The position numbers were made by a program, and so were the translations under genes. The notes beneath the pieces were generated by a model. It had not been told where the DNA came from. It made no database searches and saw only the letters and a program-made list of their open reading frames with translations. A DNA stretch of 64,000 bases from Aequoribacter fuscus (lineage in GTDB: Bacteria; Pseudomonadota; Gammaproteobacteria; Pseudomonadales; Halieaceae), in contig NZ_CP036423.1 in assembly GCF_009910365.1 (NCBI RefSeq), positions 1,240,001 to 1,304,000 on the forward strand, in the 5' to 3' direction. Below are positions 15,734 to 23,848 of the stretch, piece after piece; the first letter of the stretch is position 1; every line of letters starts with the position of its first letter.

Positions 15734-15748
15734 TGTGAATATGTCACA
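15734..15748. promoter_or_regulatory. Palindrome TGTGA-N5-TCACA, possible operator
   Basis: A perfect 5+5 base inverted repeat lies between selO and the oxidoreductase operon, about 90 bases before the latter's start. It resembles a CRP half-site pair, but the spacer is five rather than six bases, so a CRP role is doubtful. Confidence 0.3.
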
Positions 15749-15835
15749 ATGCTGGGCTAAAAATAAGGCGGCAACGACGGCGATGCGTCCCCCAACAATT
15801 AGAGTAAATATCGCCCCCAACCGACAGGTAGCGAC

Positions 15836-17617
15836 GTGAATCCTACAGATGTAAGCAACCCCGAATATTTCCACAAAGTTGTGGATTGCCAATACGCGTG
15901 CCCAGCGCATACTCCTGTGCCCGAGTACATCCGTTTAATTGCCCAACAGCGCTACACTGACGCTTATATGATTAACTGGGAATCTAACGTATTTCCCGGT
16001 GTGTTGGGGCGTACCTGTGACCGTCCGTGCGAGCCGGCGTGTCGACGTGGGCGTATCGACGAAGAGCCCGTTGCCATTTGCCGTTTAAAACGTGTGGCGG
16101 CCGATAACAAGGACTCCATCGCCGATCGACTGCCACAGATACCCGAGCAAAAAAATGGTAAGCGGATCGCTTGTGTTGGCGGAGGCCCAGCATCGTTGAC
16201 CGTGGCTCGCGACTTAATGCCCTTGGGTTATAGCATCGATATCTACGACAATCAGCGAGCCGCTGGCGGTATGATGCGCAGCCAAATCCCGTCGTTCCGA
16301 TTACCTGAAACGGTTTTGAACGAAGAGGTAAATTTTATTTTAGACATGGGCGTCACCACGTTCTTAGAAACAGAGGTTACCAGCATGGCCTCAATTCTAG
16401 AGAAGAACTACGACGCTGTCTTTGTAGGCACCGGAGCCCCAAAAGGTAAGTTGCTGAATTTGCCCGGCTTAGACGAAGCGGGTAGTGCGGTTTATATCGG
16501 TATTCAGTGGTTAGCCAATGTCGCGTTTGGCCACACCGAGCATGTTGGCAAGAAAGTGATTGTCTTGGGTGGTGGTAACACCGCCATGGATTGTTGCCGA
16601 ACAGCCAAACGCTTGGGCGGTGAAGATGTTCGCGTGGTGGTTCGCAGCCCATACGCTGACATGAAGGCCTCGCCATGGGAGAAAGAGGATGCTCAGCACG
16701 AGGGTATCCCGATTTTTGATAACCACACTCCGAAAGAGTTCGTGGTTGAGGACGGCAAGCTTAAAGGGATGCTGTTCGAAAAAGTGGAGGCCGTTTATGA
16801 CGAGAACGGTAAACGCAGTTTGGTGCCAACCGGCGAAGACTGGGTGTTTATGGAAGCCGATGTTGTACTCATGGCGATTGGTCAAGAAAATGCCTTCCCA
16901 TGGGTAGAGCGAGACTTGGGGATCGACTTTGATCAATGGGATATGCCAAAGCTCGATAAGGTGAGTTTTCAATCGACTCGTCCGAATGTGTTCTTTGGTG
17001 GCGACGCCGCATTTGGTCCCGAGAACGTTATTACAGCGGTAGCACAAGGCCATCAGGCCGCGGTCAGCATTGATCTGTTCTGTCAGGGTAAAGATTTGCA
17101 TGTGCGACCGGACCCTCACACCAATTTAGTCAGCACGAAAATGGGTGTACATGAATGGAATTACGACAACGCGGTTGAGATTGACGACCGTTACGTTGTG
17201 CCACTCGTGGACCTCGACAAGGCGCTCAGTGACCGCAAAGTGGAAGTGGAATTAGGGTTTGATCGAGAAACCGGTTTTAAAGAAGCCGAGCGCTGCCTGA
17301 ACTGTGACGTGCAGACCGTCTTCGATGAAACACGCTGCATCGAATGTGATGCCTGTGTCGACATCTGTCCCACAGATTGCATTACCTTCACAGCCAATGA
17401 AGACGACGAGTCGGTACTTCGCTCGAAGCTAACCGGTCCTTCGCACAATTTGGCGACGGACTTGTACGTATCGGCGGAATTGCCAACGGCGCGGGTCATG
17501 GTTAAAGACGAAAATATTTGCTTGCATTGTGGGCTGTGTGCCGAGCGCTGCCCAACCACTGCATGGGATATGCAAAAGTACTTTTACTCGGTTTCCAAAG
17601 CAGGGCAAGCAGCATGA
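15836..17617 (+). CDS. Glutamate-synthase-beta-like FAD/NAD(P)H oxidoreductase with ferredoxin domain
   Basis: 593 residues, GTG start. The N-terminal part holds the GltD-type Fe-S cysteines (Cys18 and Cys22, then RTCDRPCEPAC near residues 56-66). Two Rossmann motifs follow: GGGPASLTVARDL for FAD (about 115) and GGGNTAMDCCRTAKR for NAD(P) (about 245). The C-terminus is a 2[4Fe-4S] ferredoxin module: CIECDACVDICP near 500 and CLHCGLCAERCP at 562. It overlaps the alpha-subunit gene by four bases (ATGA). In 2-oxoacid:ferredoxin oxidoreductases the delta subunit is a small ferredoxin; here that module is fused to a diaphorase. It probably passes electrons between the oxidoreductase and NAD(P); direction is inferred. 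Confidence 0.88.
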   Translation: MNPTDVSNPEYFHKVVDCQYACPAHTPVPEYIRLIAQQRYTDAYMINWESNVFPGVLGRTCDRPCEPACRRGRIDEEPVAICRLKRVAADNKDSIADRLPQIPEQKNGKRIACVGGGPASLTVARDLMPLGYSIDIYDNQRAAGGMMRSQIPSFRLPETVLNEEVNFILDMGVTTFLETEVTSMASILEKNYDAVFVGTGAPKGKLLNLPGLDEAGSAVYIGIQWLANVAFGHTEHVGKKVIVLGGGNTAMDCCRTAKRLGGEDVRVVVRSPYADMKASPWEKEDAQHEGIPIFDNHTPKEFVVEDGKLKGMLFEKVEAVYDENGKRSLVPTGEDWVFMEADVVLMAIGQENAFPWVERDLGIDFDQWDMPKLDKVSFQSTRPNVFFGGDAAFGPENVITAVAQGHQAAVSIDLFCQGKDLHVRPDPHTNLVSTKMGVHEWNYDNAVEIDDRYVVPLVDLDKALSDRKVEVELGFDRETGFKEAERCLNCDVQTVFDETRCIECDACVDICPTDCITFTANEDDESVLRSKLTGPSHNLATDLYVSAELPTARVMVKDENICLHCGLCAERCPTTAWDMQKYFYSVSKAGQAA

Positions 17618-19485
17618 ATGCGTCAGTAGCACCGATCAAAGCGGTCAATGACTTTGTCATTAAATTCGCCAACGTTAACGGCACGGGTTCGGCCAGTGCC
17701 AATAACCTGTTCGCCAAAGCCTTGTTTCGCATGGGTTTGCCGGTCAGTCCTAAGAATATTTTTCCCTCCAATATTCAAGGTTTGCCTACGTGGTATGAGG
17801 TACGGGTCTCTGAAAAGGGCTATCTTGGTCGTAGAGGCGGCGTGGATATCATGTTGTCGGTTAACCCCCAGAGTATGGCAGCCGATATTCAAGAAGTAGA
17901 GCCGGGCGGTTATTTTATCTATGACAACACAAAAGCCCTGGACCTTCGATTGCACCGTGCGGATATTACTTTTATCGGTATTCCACTGACGGCAATTTGT
18001 AACGAACAGTACAAAGATCCTCGTCAGCGTCAGTTGTTTAAAAACGTGATCTATGTGGGCGCGTTAGCGGCCCTGCTGGATATGGACTTCAAGGTACTCA
18101 GTGCCTTGGTGAGTGATCAGTTTAAAGGCAAAGAAAAGTTGGTATTGCCCAATATCGCTGCGCTGGAATTGGGGCATCAGTACGCCAAAGAGCATTTTGA
18201 ATGTCCAATCAGCATTCGTGTTGAAACACGCGATGCCGTGGGCGACAGTATTTTACTTGACGGCAACACTGCCTTGGGTTTGGGGGCTGTTTATGGTGGT
18301 GCGACGGTCGCTGCCTGGTACCCGATTACACCTTCGACCTCGGTCGTTGATGCCTTTGATAAGTATGCCAAGCGTATGCGTATCAATGCGGGCACAGGCG
18401 AACACAACTACGCCATCATTCAGGCTGAAGACGAATTGGCCGCGATTGGCATGGTGATTGGCGCAAGCTGGAACGGCGCGCGCGCATTCACGGCGACCAG
18501 TGGACCAGGCTTGTCGTTGATGAGCGAATTTTTGGGGCTTGCGTACTTTGCGGAAATCCCCACGGTATTAATCGATGTTCAGCGTGCTGGTCCTTCCACG
18601 GGCATGCCGACCCGAACGCAGCAATCGGACGTGCTGTCGGCCGCTTATGCGAGTCACGGTGATACCAAGCAAGTGCTCCTGTTCCCATCATCACCCGCGG
18701 AATGTTTCGAGTTTGGCGCGCAGAGTTTCGATTTGGCTGAACGTCTACAAACGCCCATCATTTTAATGACAGACCTCGACTTGGGTATGAACGACAATAT
18801 GTCGCCGCCTTTGCGCTGGGATGACGAGCGCACTTATGACCGCGGTAAGGTCTTAACGGCAGAGCAGCTCGATAGCATGGAAAAATTCGGTCGTTACCTC
18901 GATGTCGACGGCGACGCCATTTGTTATCGCACTTATCCCGGTACGCACCCCAGCAAAGGGACCTTCTTTACTCGCGGGACTTCGCGCGATGAATTTGCGA
19001 TTTACACCGAGAAGGGTGAAGAGTACGAGAAGAACATGCTGCGTTTGATGCGCAAGTGGGAGACGATTAAAGATTACGTTCCCGCGCCCGAATTCAAGCC
19101 GGCTGCGCAGAAGACCGACTTAGGGGTTATCTATTACGGTACCAGCGAAGCATCAACCGTCGAGGCACTGGATTACCTGGCCGACGAGGGCGTTTACGTT
19201 GATGCGATGCGCGTTCGTTCCTTTCCTTTTAACGACGATGTCGAGGCCTTCATAGAGCAACACGATCGCGTATTCGTGGTAGAACAAAACCGTGATGCAC
19301 AGTTGCGCACCTTGCTAATGGCCGAATTCGAATTTGGCCCAGACAAGCTGAAGTCAGTCTTGTGTTTTGACGGCACACCGATTAGTGCTAGAAATATTAA
19401 AAAGCAAATTAAGCAACAACTACCCGGTTCGAATGTGACGCCATTTCAACGTCGATTCCGTCGTGCACAAGGGGGTGCAGCATGA
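17614..19485 (+). CDS. 2-oxoacid:acceptor oxidoreductase, fused gamma-alpha subunit
   Basis: 623 residues from the ATG at 17614, which overlaps the previous stop. The first 190 or so residues form the gamma domain (GTGSASANNLFAKALFRMGL; KGYLGRRGGVDIMLS). The rest is the alpha pyrimidine-binding domain, with YPITPSTSVVDAF and TSGPGLSLMSEFLGLA. The gamma-alpha fusion is the KorA arrangement seen in 2-oxoglutarate and related 2-oxoacid oxidoreductases, thiamine-diphosphate enzymes that decarboxylate 2-oxoacids to acyl-CoA. Which 2-oxoacid is used cannot be read from the sequence. It shares overlaps on both sides, so the three genes form one translational unit. Confidence 0.9.
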   Translation: MNASVAPIKAVNDFVIKFANVNGTGSASANNLFAKALFRMGLPVSPKNIFPSNIQGLPTWYEVRVSEKGYLGRRGGVDIMLSVNPQSMAADIQEVEPGGYFIYDNTKALDLRLHRADITFIGIPLTAICNEQYKDPRQRQLFKNVIYVGALAALLDMDFKVLSALVSDQFKGKEKLVLPNIAALELGHQYAKEHFECPISIRVETRDAVGDSILLDGNTALGLGAVYGGATVAAWYPITPSTSVVDAFDKYAKRMRINAGTGEHNYAIIQAEDELAAIGMVIGASWNGARAFTATSGPGLSLMSEFLGLAYFAEIPTVLIDVQRAGPSTGMPTRTQQSDVLSAAYASHGDTKQVLLFPSSPAECFEFGAQSFDLAERLQTPIILMTDLDLGMNDNMSPPLRWDDERTYDRGKVLTAEQLDSMEKFGRYLDVDGDAICYRTYPGTHPSKGTFFTRGTSRDEFAIYTEKGEEYEKNMLRLMRKWETIKDYVPAPEFKPAAQKTDLGVIYYGTSEASTVEALDYLADEGVYVDAMRVRSFPFNDDVEAFIEQHDRVFVVEQNRDAQLRTLLMAEFEFGPDKLKSVLCFDGTPISARNIKKQIKQQLPGSNVTPFQRRFRRAQGGAA

Positions 19486-20534
19486 GTTATCAGATTCCTA
19501 AGTTTCGTCATCCTGAGCTACCCAAAAATGAATTGGGCTACACCAAAGCGGATTACGAAGGGTCGATCTCTACCTTGTGTGCTGGCTGTGGTCACGACTC
19601 CATTAGCGGCGCGATTATCAAAGCGGTGCATGAGTTAAGCATTGAGCCCCATAAAATTGCCAAGCTCTCGGGTATTGGCTGTTCGTCTAAGTCACCGACC
19701 TACTTTTTAGGTAAGTCGCACGGGTTTAACAGTGTTCATGGCCGCATGCCTTCTGTTGTAACAGGAGCTGCGATGGCTAATCGAGATTTGCTGTACTTGG
19801 GCGTCTCGGGCGATGGCGACACCGCATCGATTGGTCTGGGTCAATACGGCCACGTGGCGCGCCGTAACCTCAATATGGTCTACATCGTCATGAATAACGG
19901 TTGTTATGGTCTGACCAAAGGTCAAGATTCAGCGACCGCTGACGAGGGTTCTATCAGCAAAAAGGGTGAGCCTAATCCTTTCGGTTCGATAGATTTGCCT
20001 GCCGTTGCTCTACAGCTTGGAGCAACCTTTGTCGCGCGCAGTTTTTCGGGTGACAAGGAACAGTTGGTGCCGCTGATTAAGGCTGCAATGTCGCATCGCG
20101 GCTTTGCCTTGATTGATGTGGTGTCGCCTTGCGTAACCTTTAACAATACGCCCGGATCGACCAAAAGCTACGAATACACTCGAGAACACATGGAAGCCAC
20201 AGGCACTGTCGATTTTGTGCCCATGCACGAAGAAATTACGACTAAGTACGATCCAGGCAAAACGCGCGATGTTACGATGCACGACGGTGCGGTCATTCGC
20301 TTAAAGAAAGTCGACGACAGTTTTGATCCATTTGACCGGATGTCGGCCATGGTGGCGCTGGAAAGCAGCCGTCAGTCGGGGCAGATATTGACGGGTCTGC
20401 TTTACATGGACAAACAGTCGCGCGATTTGCATGAAGCCTTGGCCACCTCTAAGCGCCCTCTGAATCAGCTCACCGAAACTGAGCTGTGCCCAGGGAGCAA
20501 GGTGCTGGAGCAGATCAACCAGAGCCTACGTTAG
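19482..20534 (+). CDS. 2-oxoacid:acceptor oxidoreductase, beta subunit
   Basis: 350 residues; the ATG overlaps the alpha-subunit stop by four bases. It carries the thiamine diphosphate binding region (VSGDGDTASIGLGQ through VIMNNGCYGLTKGQ-like residues) and the conserved Fe-S cysteines: LCAGCGHDS (Cys33, Cys36), GIGCSSKSP (Cys67) and SPCVTFNN later on. This is the KorB type. It completes the three-gene complex with the fused ferredoxin-diaphorase and the gamma-alpha chain. Confidence 0.9.
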   Translation: MSYQIPKFRHPELPKNELGYTKADYEGSISTLCAGCGHDSISGAIIKAVHELSIEPHKIAKLSGIGCSSKSPTYFLGKSHGFNSVHGRMPSVVTGAAMANRDLLYLGVSGDGDTASIGLGQYGHVARRNLNMVYIVMNNGCYGLTKGQDSATADEGSISKKGEPNPFGSIDLPAVALQLGATFVARSFSGDKEQLVPLIKAAMSHRGFALIDVVSPCVTFNNTPGSTKSYEYTREHMEATGTVDFVPMHEEITTKYDPGKTRDVTMHDGAVIRLKKVDDSFDPFDRMSAMVALESSRQSGQILTGLLYMDKQSRDLHEALATSKRPLNQLTETELCPGSKVLEQINQSLR

Positions 20535-20535
20535 G

Positions 20536-21390
20536 ATGGCGACATTGGAATCGGCATTAATTTCTCCTAAGGCGCTCTTCGAGCGCCTTTCTTTTGGCCA
20601 GGTGTGCGTGATTGACGCCAGCTGGTATCTGCCAGCGATGGGGCGTGATCCGGTCGCCGAATACCGTGAACAACATATTCCTGGTGCCGCGTACTATGAT
20701 TTAGATTATTGGAGTGCACCTGACAGCGATTTGCCCCACACCTTGCCCTCCGCAGATTGGTTTACCCAAGGCATGCAGGCGTGTGGTTTACATAGCGGGA
20801 TGACGGCTGTGGTGTATGACGGCGCTGGTGTTTTTTCAGCCCCGCGTCTGTGGTGGCTGCTGAAAAGTTTTGGGTACGACGACGTCAAGGTGTTGAACGG
20901 CGGTTTGCCAGCATGGCTGCGCGAGGGCTTGCCTGTGGAGTCTGGTACTTCGAAGCCGGTAACTGGCAATTATCAGGCTGGCGCACTGGCTTCGGGTTTT
21001 GTCGATGCCGATTATGTGCTGAAGGTTGCGCAAGGCGAAGGTGCCGGGCAAATAGCCGATGCTCGCTCTGAGGGGCGTTTTAGTGGTATCGAGCCAGAGC
21101 CCCGAGCCGGTTTGCGCAGCGGACATATCCCCACCTCATGCAACGTGCCTTATGCGTCTTTGCTTGATGATGCTGGGCAGTTGCTTCCTGTCGAGACTTT
21201 ACGGCAGATCTGGCAGTCCAAAGGCATCGACCAAGAGTCGGCGGTGATTACCAGTTGCGGCAGCGGAATCAGCGCTTGTGTGCTGGCGCTGTCATTGTAC
21301 GAGTGTGGTCTAAGGGACGTGTCGGTGTATGATGGGTCTTGGTCGGAGTGGGGTGCTCGACTCGATTTACCAGTGATTCAGGGCTCTTAA
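20536..21390 (+). CDS. sseA: Sulfurtransferase, 3-mercaptopyruvate/thiosulfate type
   Basis: 284 residues with two rhodanese domains. The first (about 10-125) contains IPGAAYYDLDYW. The second (about 150-280) carries the active-site loop SCGSGISACV, where the CGSG sequence favours 3-mercaptopyruvate over thiosulfate as sulfur donor, and ends with the typical YDGSWSEWGARLDLP. The ATG at 20536 lies one base past the beta-subunit stop with no clear ribosome site of its own (TTAGGATGG), implying coupled translation. A terminator-like hairpin lies inside codons 12-20, which would reduce read-through from the oxidoreductase operon. Confidence 0.88.
   Translation: MATLESALISPKALFERLSFGQVCVIDASWYLPAMGRDPVAEYREQHIPGAAYYDLDYWSAPDSDLPHTLPSADWFTQGMQACGLHSGMTAVVYDGAGVFSAPRLWWLLKSFGYDDVKVLNGGLPAWLREGLPVESGTSKPVTGNYQAGALASGFVDADYVLKVAQGEGAGQIADARSEGRFSGIEPEPRAGLRSGHIPTSCNVPYASLLDDAGQLLPVETLRQIWQSKGIDQESAVITSCGSGISACVLALSLYECGLRDVSVYDGSWSEWGARLDLPVIQGS
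20569..20595 (+). terminator. Terminator-like hairpin inside the start of the sulfurtransferase gene
   Basis: AAGGCGCTC (20569-20577), loop TTC, GAGCGCCTT (20581-20589): a perfect nine-pair stem followed by TCTTTT. It has the form of an intrinsic terminator and lies 35 bases after the beta-subunit stop, yet it is also codons 12-20 of the next ORF. Confidence 0.5.
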
Positions 21391-21443
21391 ATGCAAGGTA
21401 TAGAGGTGAGTCGATCAGGGGTCTATGGTAGGCTTTGCACCAG

Positions 21444-21520
21444 CCGCCCTTAGCTCAGCTGGATAGAGCGTCCCCCTCCTAAGGGGAAGGCCTCAGGTTC
21501 GAATCCTGAAGGGCGGGCCA
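21444..21520 (+). tRNA. tRNA-Arg (anticodon CCT)
   Basis: A 77-base cloverleaf can be folded by eye. The acceptor CCGCCCT pairs with AGGGCGG, the D stem is GCTC/GAGC, the anticodon stem TCCCC/GGGGA has loop CTCCTAA, and the T stem TCAGG/CCTGA has loop TTCGAAT. The discriminator is G and CCA is encoded. Anticodon CCT reads the arginine codon AGG. Confidence 0.95.
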
Positions 21521-21581
21521 AACTTAGTGGGTGCATACTGGGTGTCAGCACGTATTTTTCCGGGGATCAACCCAATGCTCG

Positions 21582-21785
21582 CTACGCTTTTCTTCGTAAA
21601 TAAATAGTGTCGCACGTAGGGCACTGATACTTTGCATCGTACCTCCATTTCTCCAGCCACGTTCTATGCCGCCGCTGTAATGCCACTTTGAGTGCGCCGC
21701 AAGCTCTACAATCGCCTAGCGAAAAGCACGTAACCTTTTGACTTTTATGGGTTAAATTCGGGGGGGGGGGGGGGGTACCGTTCAC
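21582..21785 (-). CDS. Small zinc-ribbon-like protein of unknown function
   Basis: 67 residues, GTG start at 21785 with AAAGG about 13 bases upstream. I do not recognise the family. Two CxxC pairs (CRAC near residue 26, CPTC near 57) separated by about 27 residues suggest a zinc ribbon; the middle is basic and aromatic (RRHRTWLEKWRYDAKYQ). Codons 4-9 run through a 16-base C tract (as read on this strand), giving a proline run right after the start; a one-base change in tract length would shift the frame. It is the only gene candidate in 21521-21861, and the rest of that stretch shows nothing. It may be real and possibly switchable, or the tract may be misread. Confidence 0.4.
   Translation of the reverse strand: MNGTPPPPPNLTHKSQKVTCFSLGDCRACGALKVALQRRHRTWLEKWRYDAKYQCPTCDTIYLRRKA
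21760..21775. repeat. 16-base G homopolymer tract
   Basis: Sixteen consecutive G on the + strand, preceded by AATTC and followed by TACCG. It is far longer than any other homopolymer in the window and falls at codons 4-9 of a small ORF on the other strand. Confidence 0.9.
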
Positions 21786-21861
21786 CTATTCAACACCTTT
21801 GCCGTTAAGGTTTAAATATAAAACAAAACTTTTGTTCTGGCGAGCTTTGGTGACGGTATTT

Positions 21862-22212
21862 TTATCCCCCCGCTAACTTGACCTTGTACCCCTTAGATTC
21901 CAGATAGGCTTTTATCTTCTCGCGCTGGTCGCCTTGAATCTCGATATCAAAGTCTTTGACGGCGCCACCGACACCACATTGCTGTTTTAGCTGTTTGGCT
22001 AAGGTTTTTAACTCAGAACCGGCCAAACCCAGCCCGCTCACGATCGATACCGTTTTTCCGCCGCGTCCCTTGTTGCTGCGCATGATTCGGACCCAACCGT
22101 CGCCCTCAGGTGGGGCAGTGGGGCCACACTGGCAGCGAGTTTCGGGTTGGCCGCAGCCGGGACAGAGTCTGCCGTGCTCGGTTGAATAGACAAGGCCTGA
22201 TTTCTTCCCCAT
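21862..22212 (-). CDS. yciH: SUI1/YciH family translation factor-like protein
   Basis: 116 residues. YciH is the bacterial relative of eukaryotic initiation factor eIF1/SUI1 and can influence start-codon and initiator-tRNA fidelity in vitro. Visible here are an N-terminal CxxC-type patch (LCPGCGQPETRCQCG), the SUI1 core KGRGGKTVSIVSGL, and CGVGGAVKDFDIEIQGDQR with the late KAYLESKGYKVKLAG. The ATG at 22212 has AGGAAAA ten bases upstream. It is divergent from slyX. Confidence 0.9.
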   Translation of the reverse strand: MGKKSGLVYSTEHGRLCPGCGQPETRCQCGPTAPPEGDGWVRIMRSNKGRGGKTVSIVSGLGLAGSELKTLAKQLKQQCGVGGAVKDFDIEIQGDQREKIKAYLESKGYKVKLAGG

Positions 22213-22333
22213 GGTGTTTTCCTAATGTCACTCGCAGCTAAATGATCGAAGGTAAAAGTTTAACGCATTGGTGGTTACGCTGGCGAATCATCGTTATGAT
22301 TGGGGATTACCTTCGGCACACAGTTGGCGCGAA

Positions 22334-22570
22334 ATGACCGAGACAAAGACAAGCCTTGATCTCTACTCTTTGGAAGCACAAATTGTGGATCTACAGACAC
22401 GTTTGGTATTCGCTGAAGAAGCGCACGCAGAGCTCGACGATATTGTTGCGCGGCAAGACGTGATGATCCATGAACTAAAACGCCAACTCGATGAGTTACG
22501 CGGCGAGCTGGAATCAGCAAGCGCGCAGTGGGGCGACACAAACGTCGTAGAGCGCCCCCCACATTATTGA
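22334..22570 (+). CDS. slyX: SlyX family protein
   Basis: 78 residues from the ATG at 22334; an in-frame GTG 66 bases upstream would add an unconserved tail, and SlyX is normally about 70 residues. The chain is one long coiled coil (LYSLEAQIVDLQTRLVFAEE to KRQLDELRGELE) and ends in the family's characteristic PPHY. Function is unknown; it is a common small cytosolic protein in proteobacteria. It is followed 27 bases later by the acyl-CoA dehydrogenase pair. Confidence 0.85.
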   Translation: MTETKTSLDLYSLEAQIVDLQTRLVFAEEAHAELDDIVARQDVMIHELKRQLDELRGELESASAQWGDTNVVERPPHY

Positions 22571-22597
22571 CCCTGACCAACAATAAAGGAGAATAAC

Positions 22598-23836
22598 ATG
22601 AGCGACGGAGCTAGAGTCGACACCCCTGAACAGGCGGCCTTTAGAGAGCACTGCCGATCGTGGCTGGCAGCAAATCACCCAGGCGAACCGCCAGTTCGGT
22701 TGCCGCAAAGCGCCATCGAGATCATGAATAGCGATCAAATGGATTTTTTGCAGGCGTGGCAGAAGTCGGCCTACGACGCTGGCTTGGTAGGTTGTGATTA
22801 CCCTGAGTTTTGCGGTGGCGGTGGCCACACGAATTTTCAGCGTATTGCGAACGACGAGATGGTGCGCGCTAAAACGCCCATCTTGCCCAACGTGATTGGT
22901 CTGGGTATGGCAGCACCGACGATTCTGAATCACGCTAGTGATGAGCTAAAAGCCGAGTTACTGCCGCGCTTGCTATCAGGTGAAGATATTTGGTGTCAGG
23001 GATTCAGTGAGCCGGGCGCTGGCTCGGATTTGGCGAGCGTGCAAACCTTTGCCGAGCCCACAGATGATGGTAAGTGGGTGATCAATGGTCATAAAGTGTG
23101 GACGAGCTTGGCGCACTTTGCGAGCTGGATGATTATTTTGGTGCGCACGGATAAGTCGCACAAATACGACGGGCTTAGCTATTTTGTGGTGCCCATTAAA
23201 TCTGCCTTGGGCAAAGGCGTTACTGTTCGCCCTTTGATTAAAATGACAGGTGAGCTGGGCTTCAACGAGGTTTTGTTCGAAAACCTTGTGGTGGACGATC
23301 GCATGCGCTTAGACGAGCTCGGTAAGGGCTGGCAGGTGGCCATGACCACGCTGCTATTCGAGCGCGGTGCGGGTAACCTGGATACACCGCGAGCCGGGGG
23401 CATGACATCCAAAGCTTCGTTTACAACCTCCGTAAGCGCGGTTGTGAAACTTGCGAAAGAGACAATGCGTGGTGGCAAGCCCGTGTCGGACGATCCCGTC
23501 ATGCGTGACAAGATCATGCAAGAGTTGGTCCGCGAAGAAGGCTTTATTCAGACCTCGCGGCGTGGACGGGTGCCCGAATTAACGGACCATCCCATGCGTA
23601 TACCTCTGCAAGGTAAGGTGCAGGTAAGCGAATTGCATCAGCGCACGGCGAACTTAGCGATGGAAGTCGGAGGTGCTAAAGGCTCCTTATACCTCGGCGA
23701 CGACGCTGCGCTGGAAGGCGGGCAGTGGACATTGGGTTACATGAACTCCTTTGGTTTCACGATTGCTGCCGGCACCAGCGAAGTACAACGTAATATTTTG
23801 GGCGAGCGTGTGCTCGGCCTGCCGAAGTCTAAATAG
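22598..23836 (+). CDS. Acyl-CoA dehydrogenase, larger subunit of a pair
   Basis: 412 residues behind a strong AAAGGAG site. It carries the acyl-CoA dehydrogenase FAD/substrate loop FSEPGAGSDLASVQ near residue 138 and the C-terminal flavin-binding end AGTSEVQRNILGERVLG. Members act in beta-oxidation of acyl-CoAs. The next gene, 12 bases on, is a second and more divergent acyl-CoA dehydrogenase. Such adjacent pairs often form alpha2-beta2 enzymes that act on bulky side-chain acyl-CoAs, as in sterol degradation. The substrate is not known. Confidence 0.88.
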   Translation: MSDGARVDTPEQAAFREHCRSWLAANHPGEPPVRLPQSAIEIMNSDQMDFLQAWQKSAYDAGLVGCDYPEFCGGGGHTNFQRIANDEMVRAKTPILPNVIGLGMAAPTILNHASDELKAELLPRLLSGEDIWCQGFSEPGAGSDLASVQTFAEPTDDGKWVINGHKVWTSLAHFASWMIILVRTDKSHKYDGLSYFVVPIKSALGKGVTVRPLIKMTGELGFNEVLFENLVVDDRMRLDELGKGWQVAMTTLLFERGAGNLDTPRAGGMTSKASFTTSVSAVVKLAKETMRGGKPVSDDPVMRDKIMQELVREEGFIQTSRRGRVPELTDHPMRIPLQGKVQVSELHQRTANLAMEVGGAKGSLYLGDDAALEGGQWTLGYMNSFGFTIAAGTSEVQRNILGERVLGLPKSK

Positions 23837-23848
23837 GAGGGTTTGACC

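Noticed and set aside
15734-15748. Reading the palindrome as a CRP site.
   Set aside because: CRP sites need a six-base spacer between TGTGA and TCACA; here it is five.
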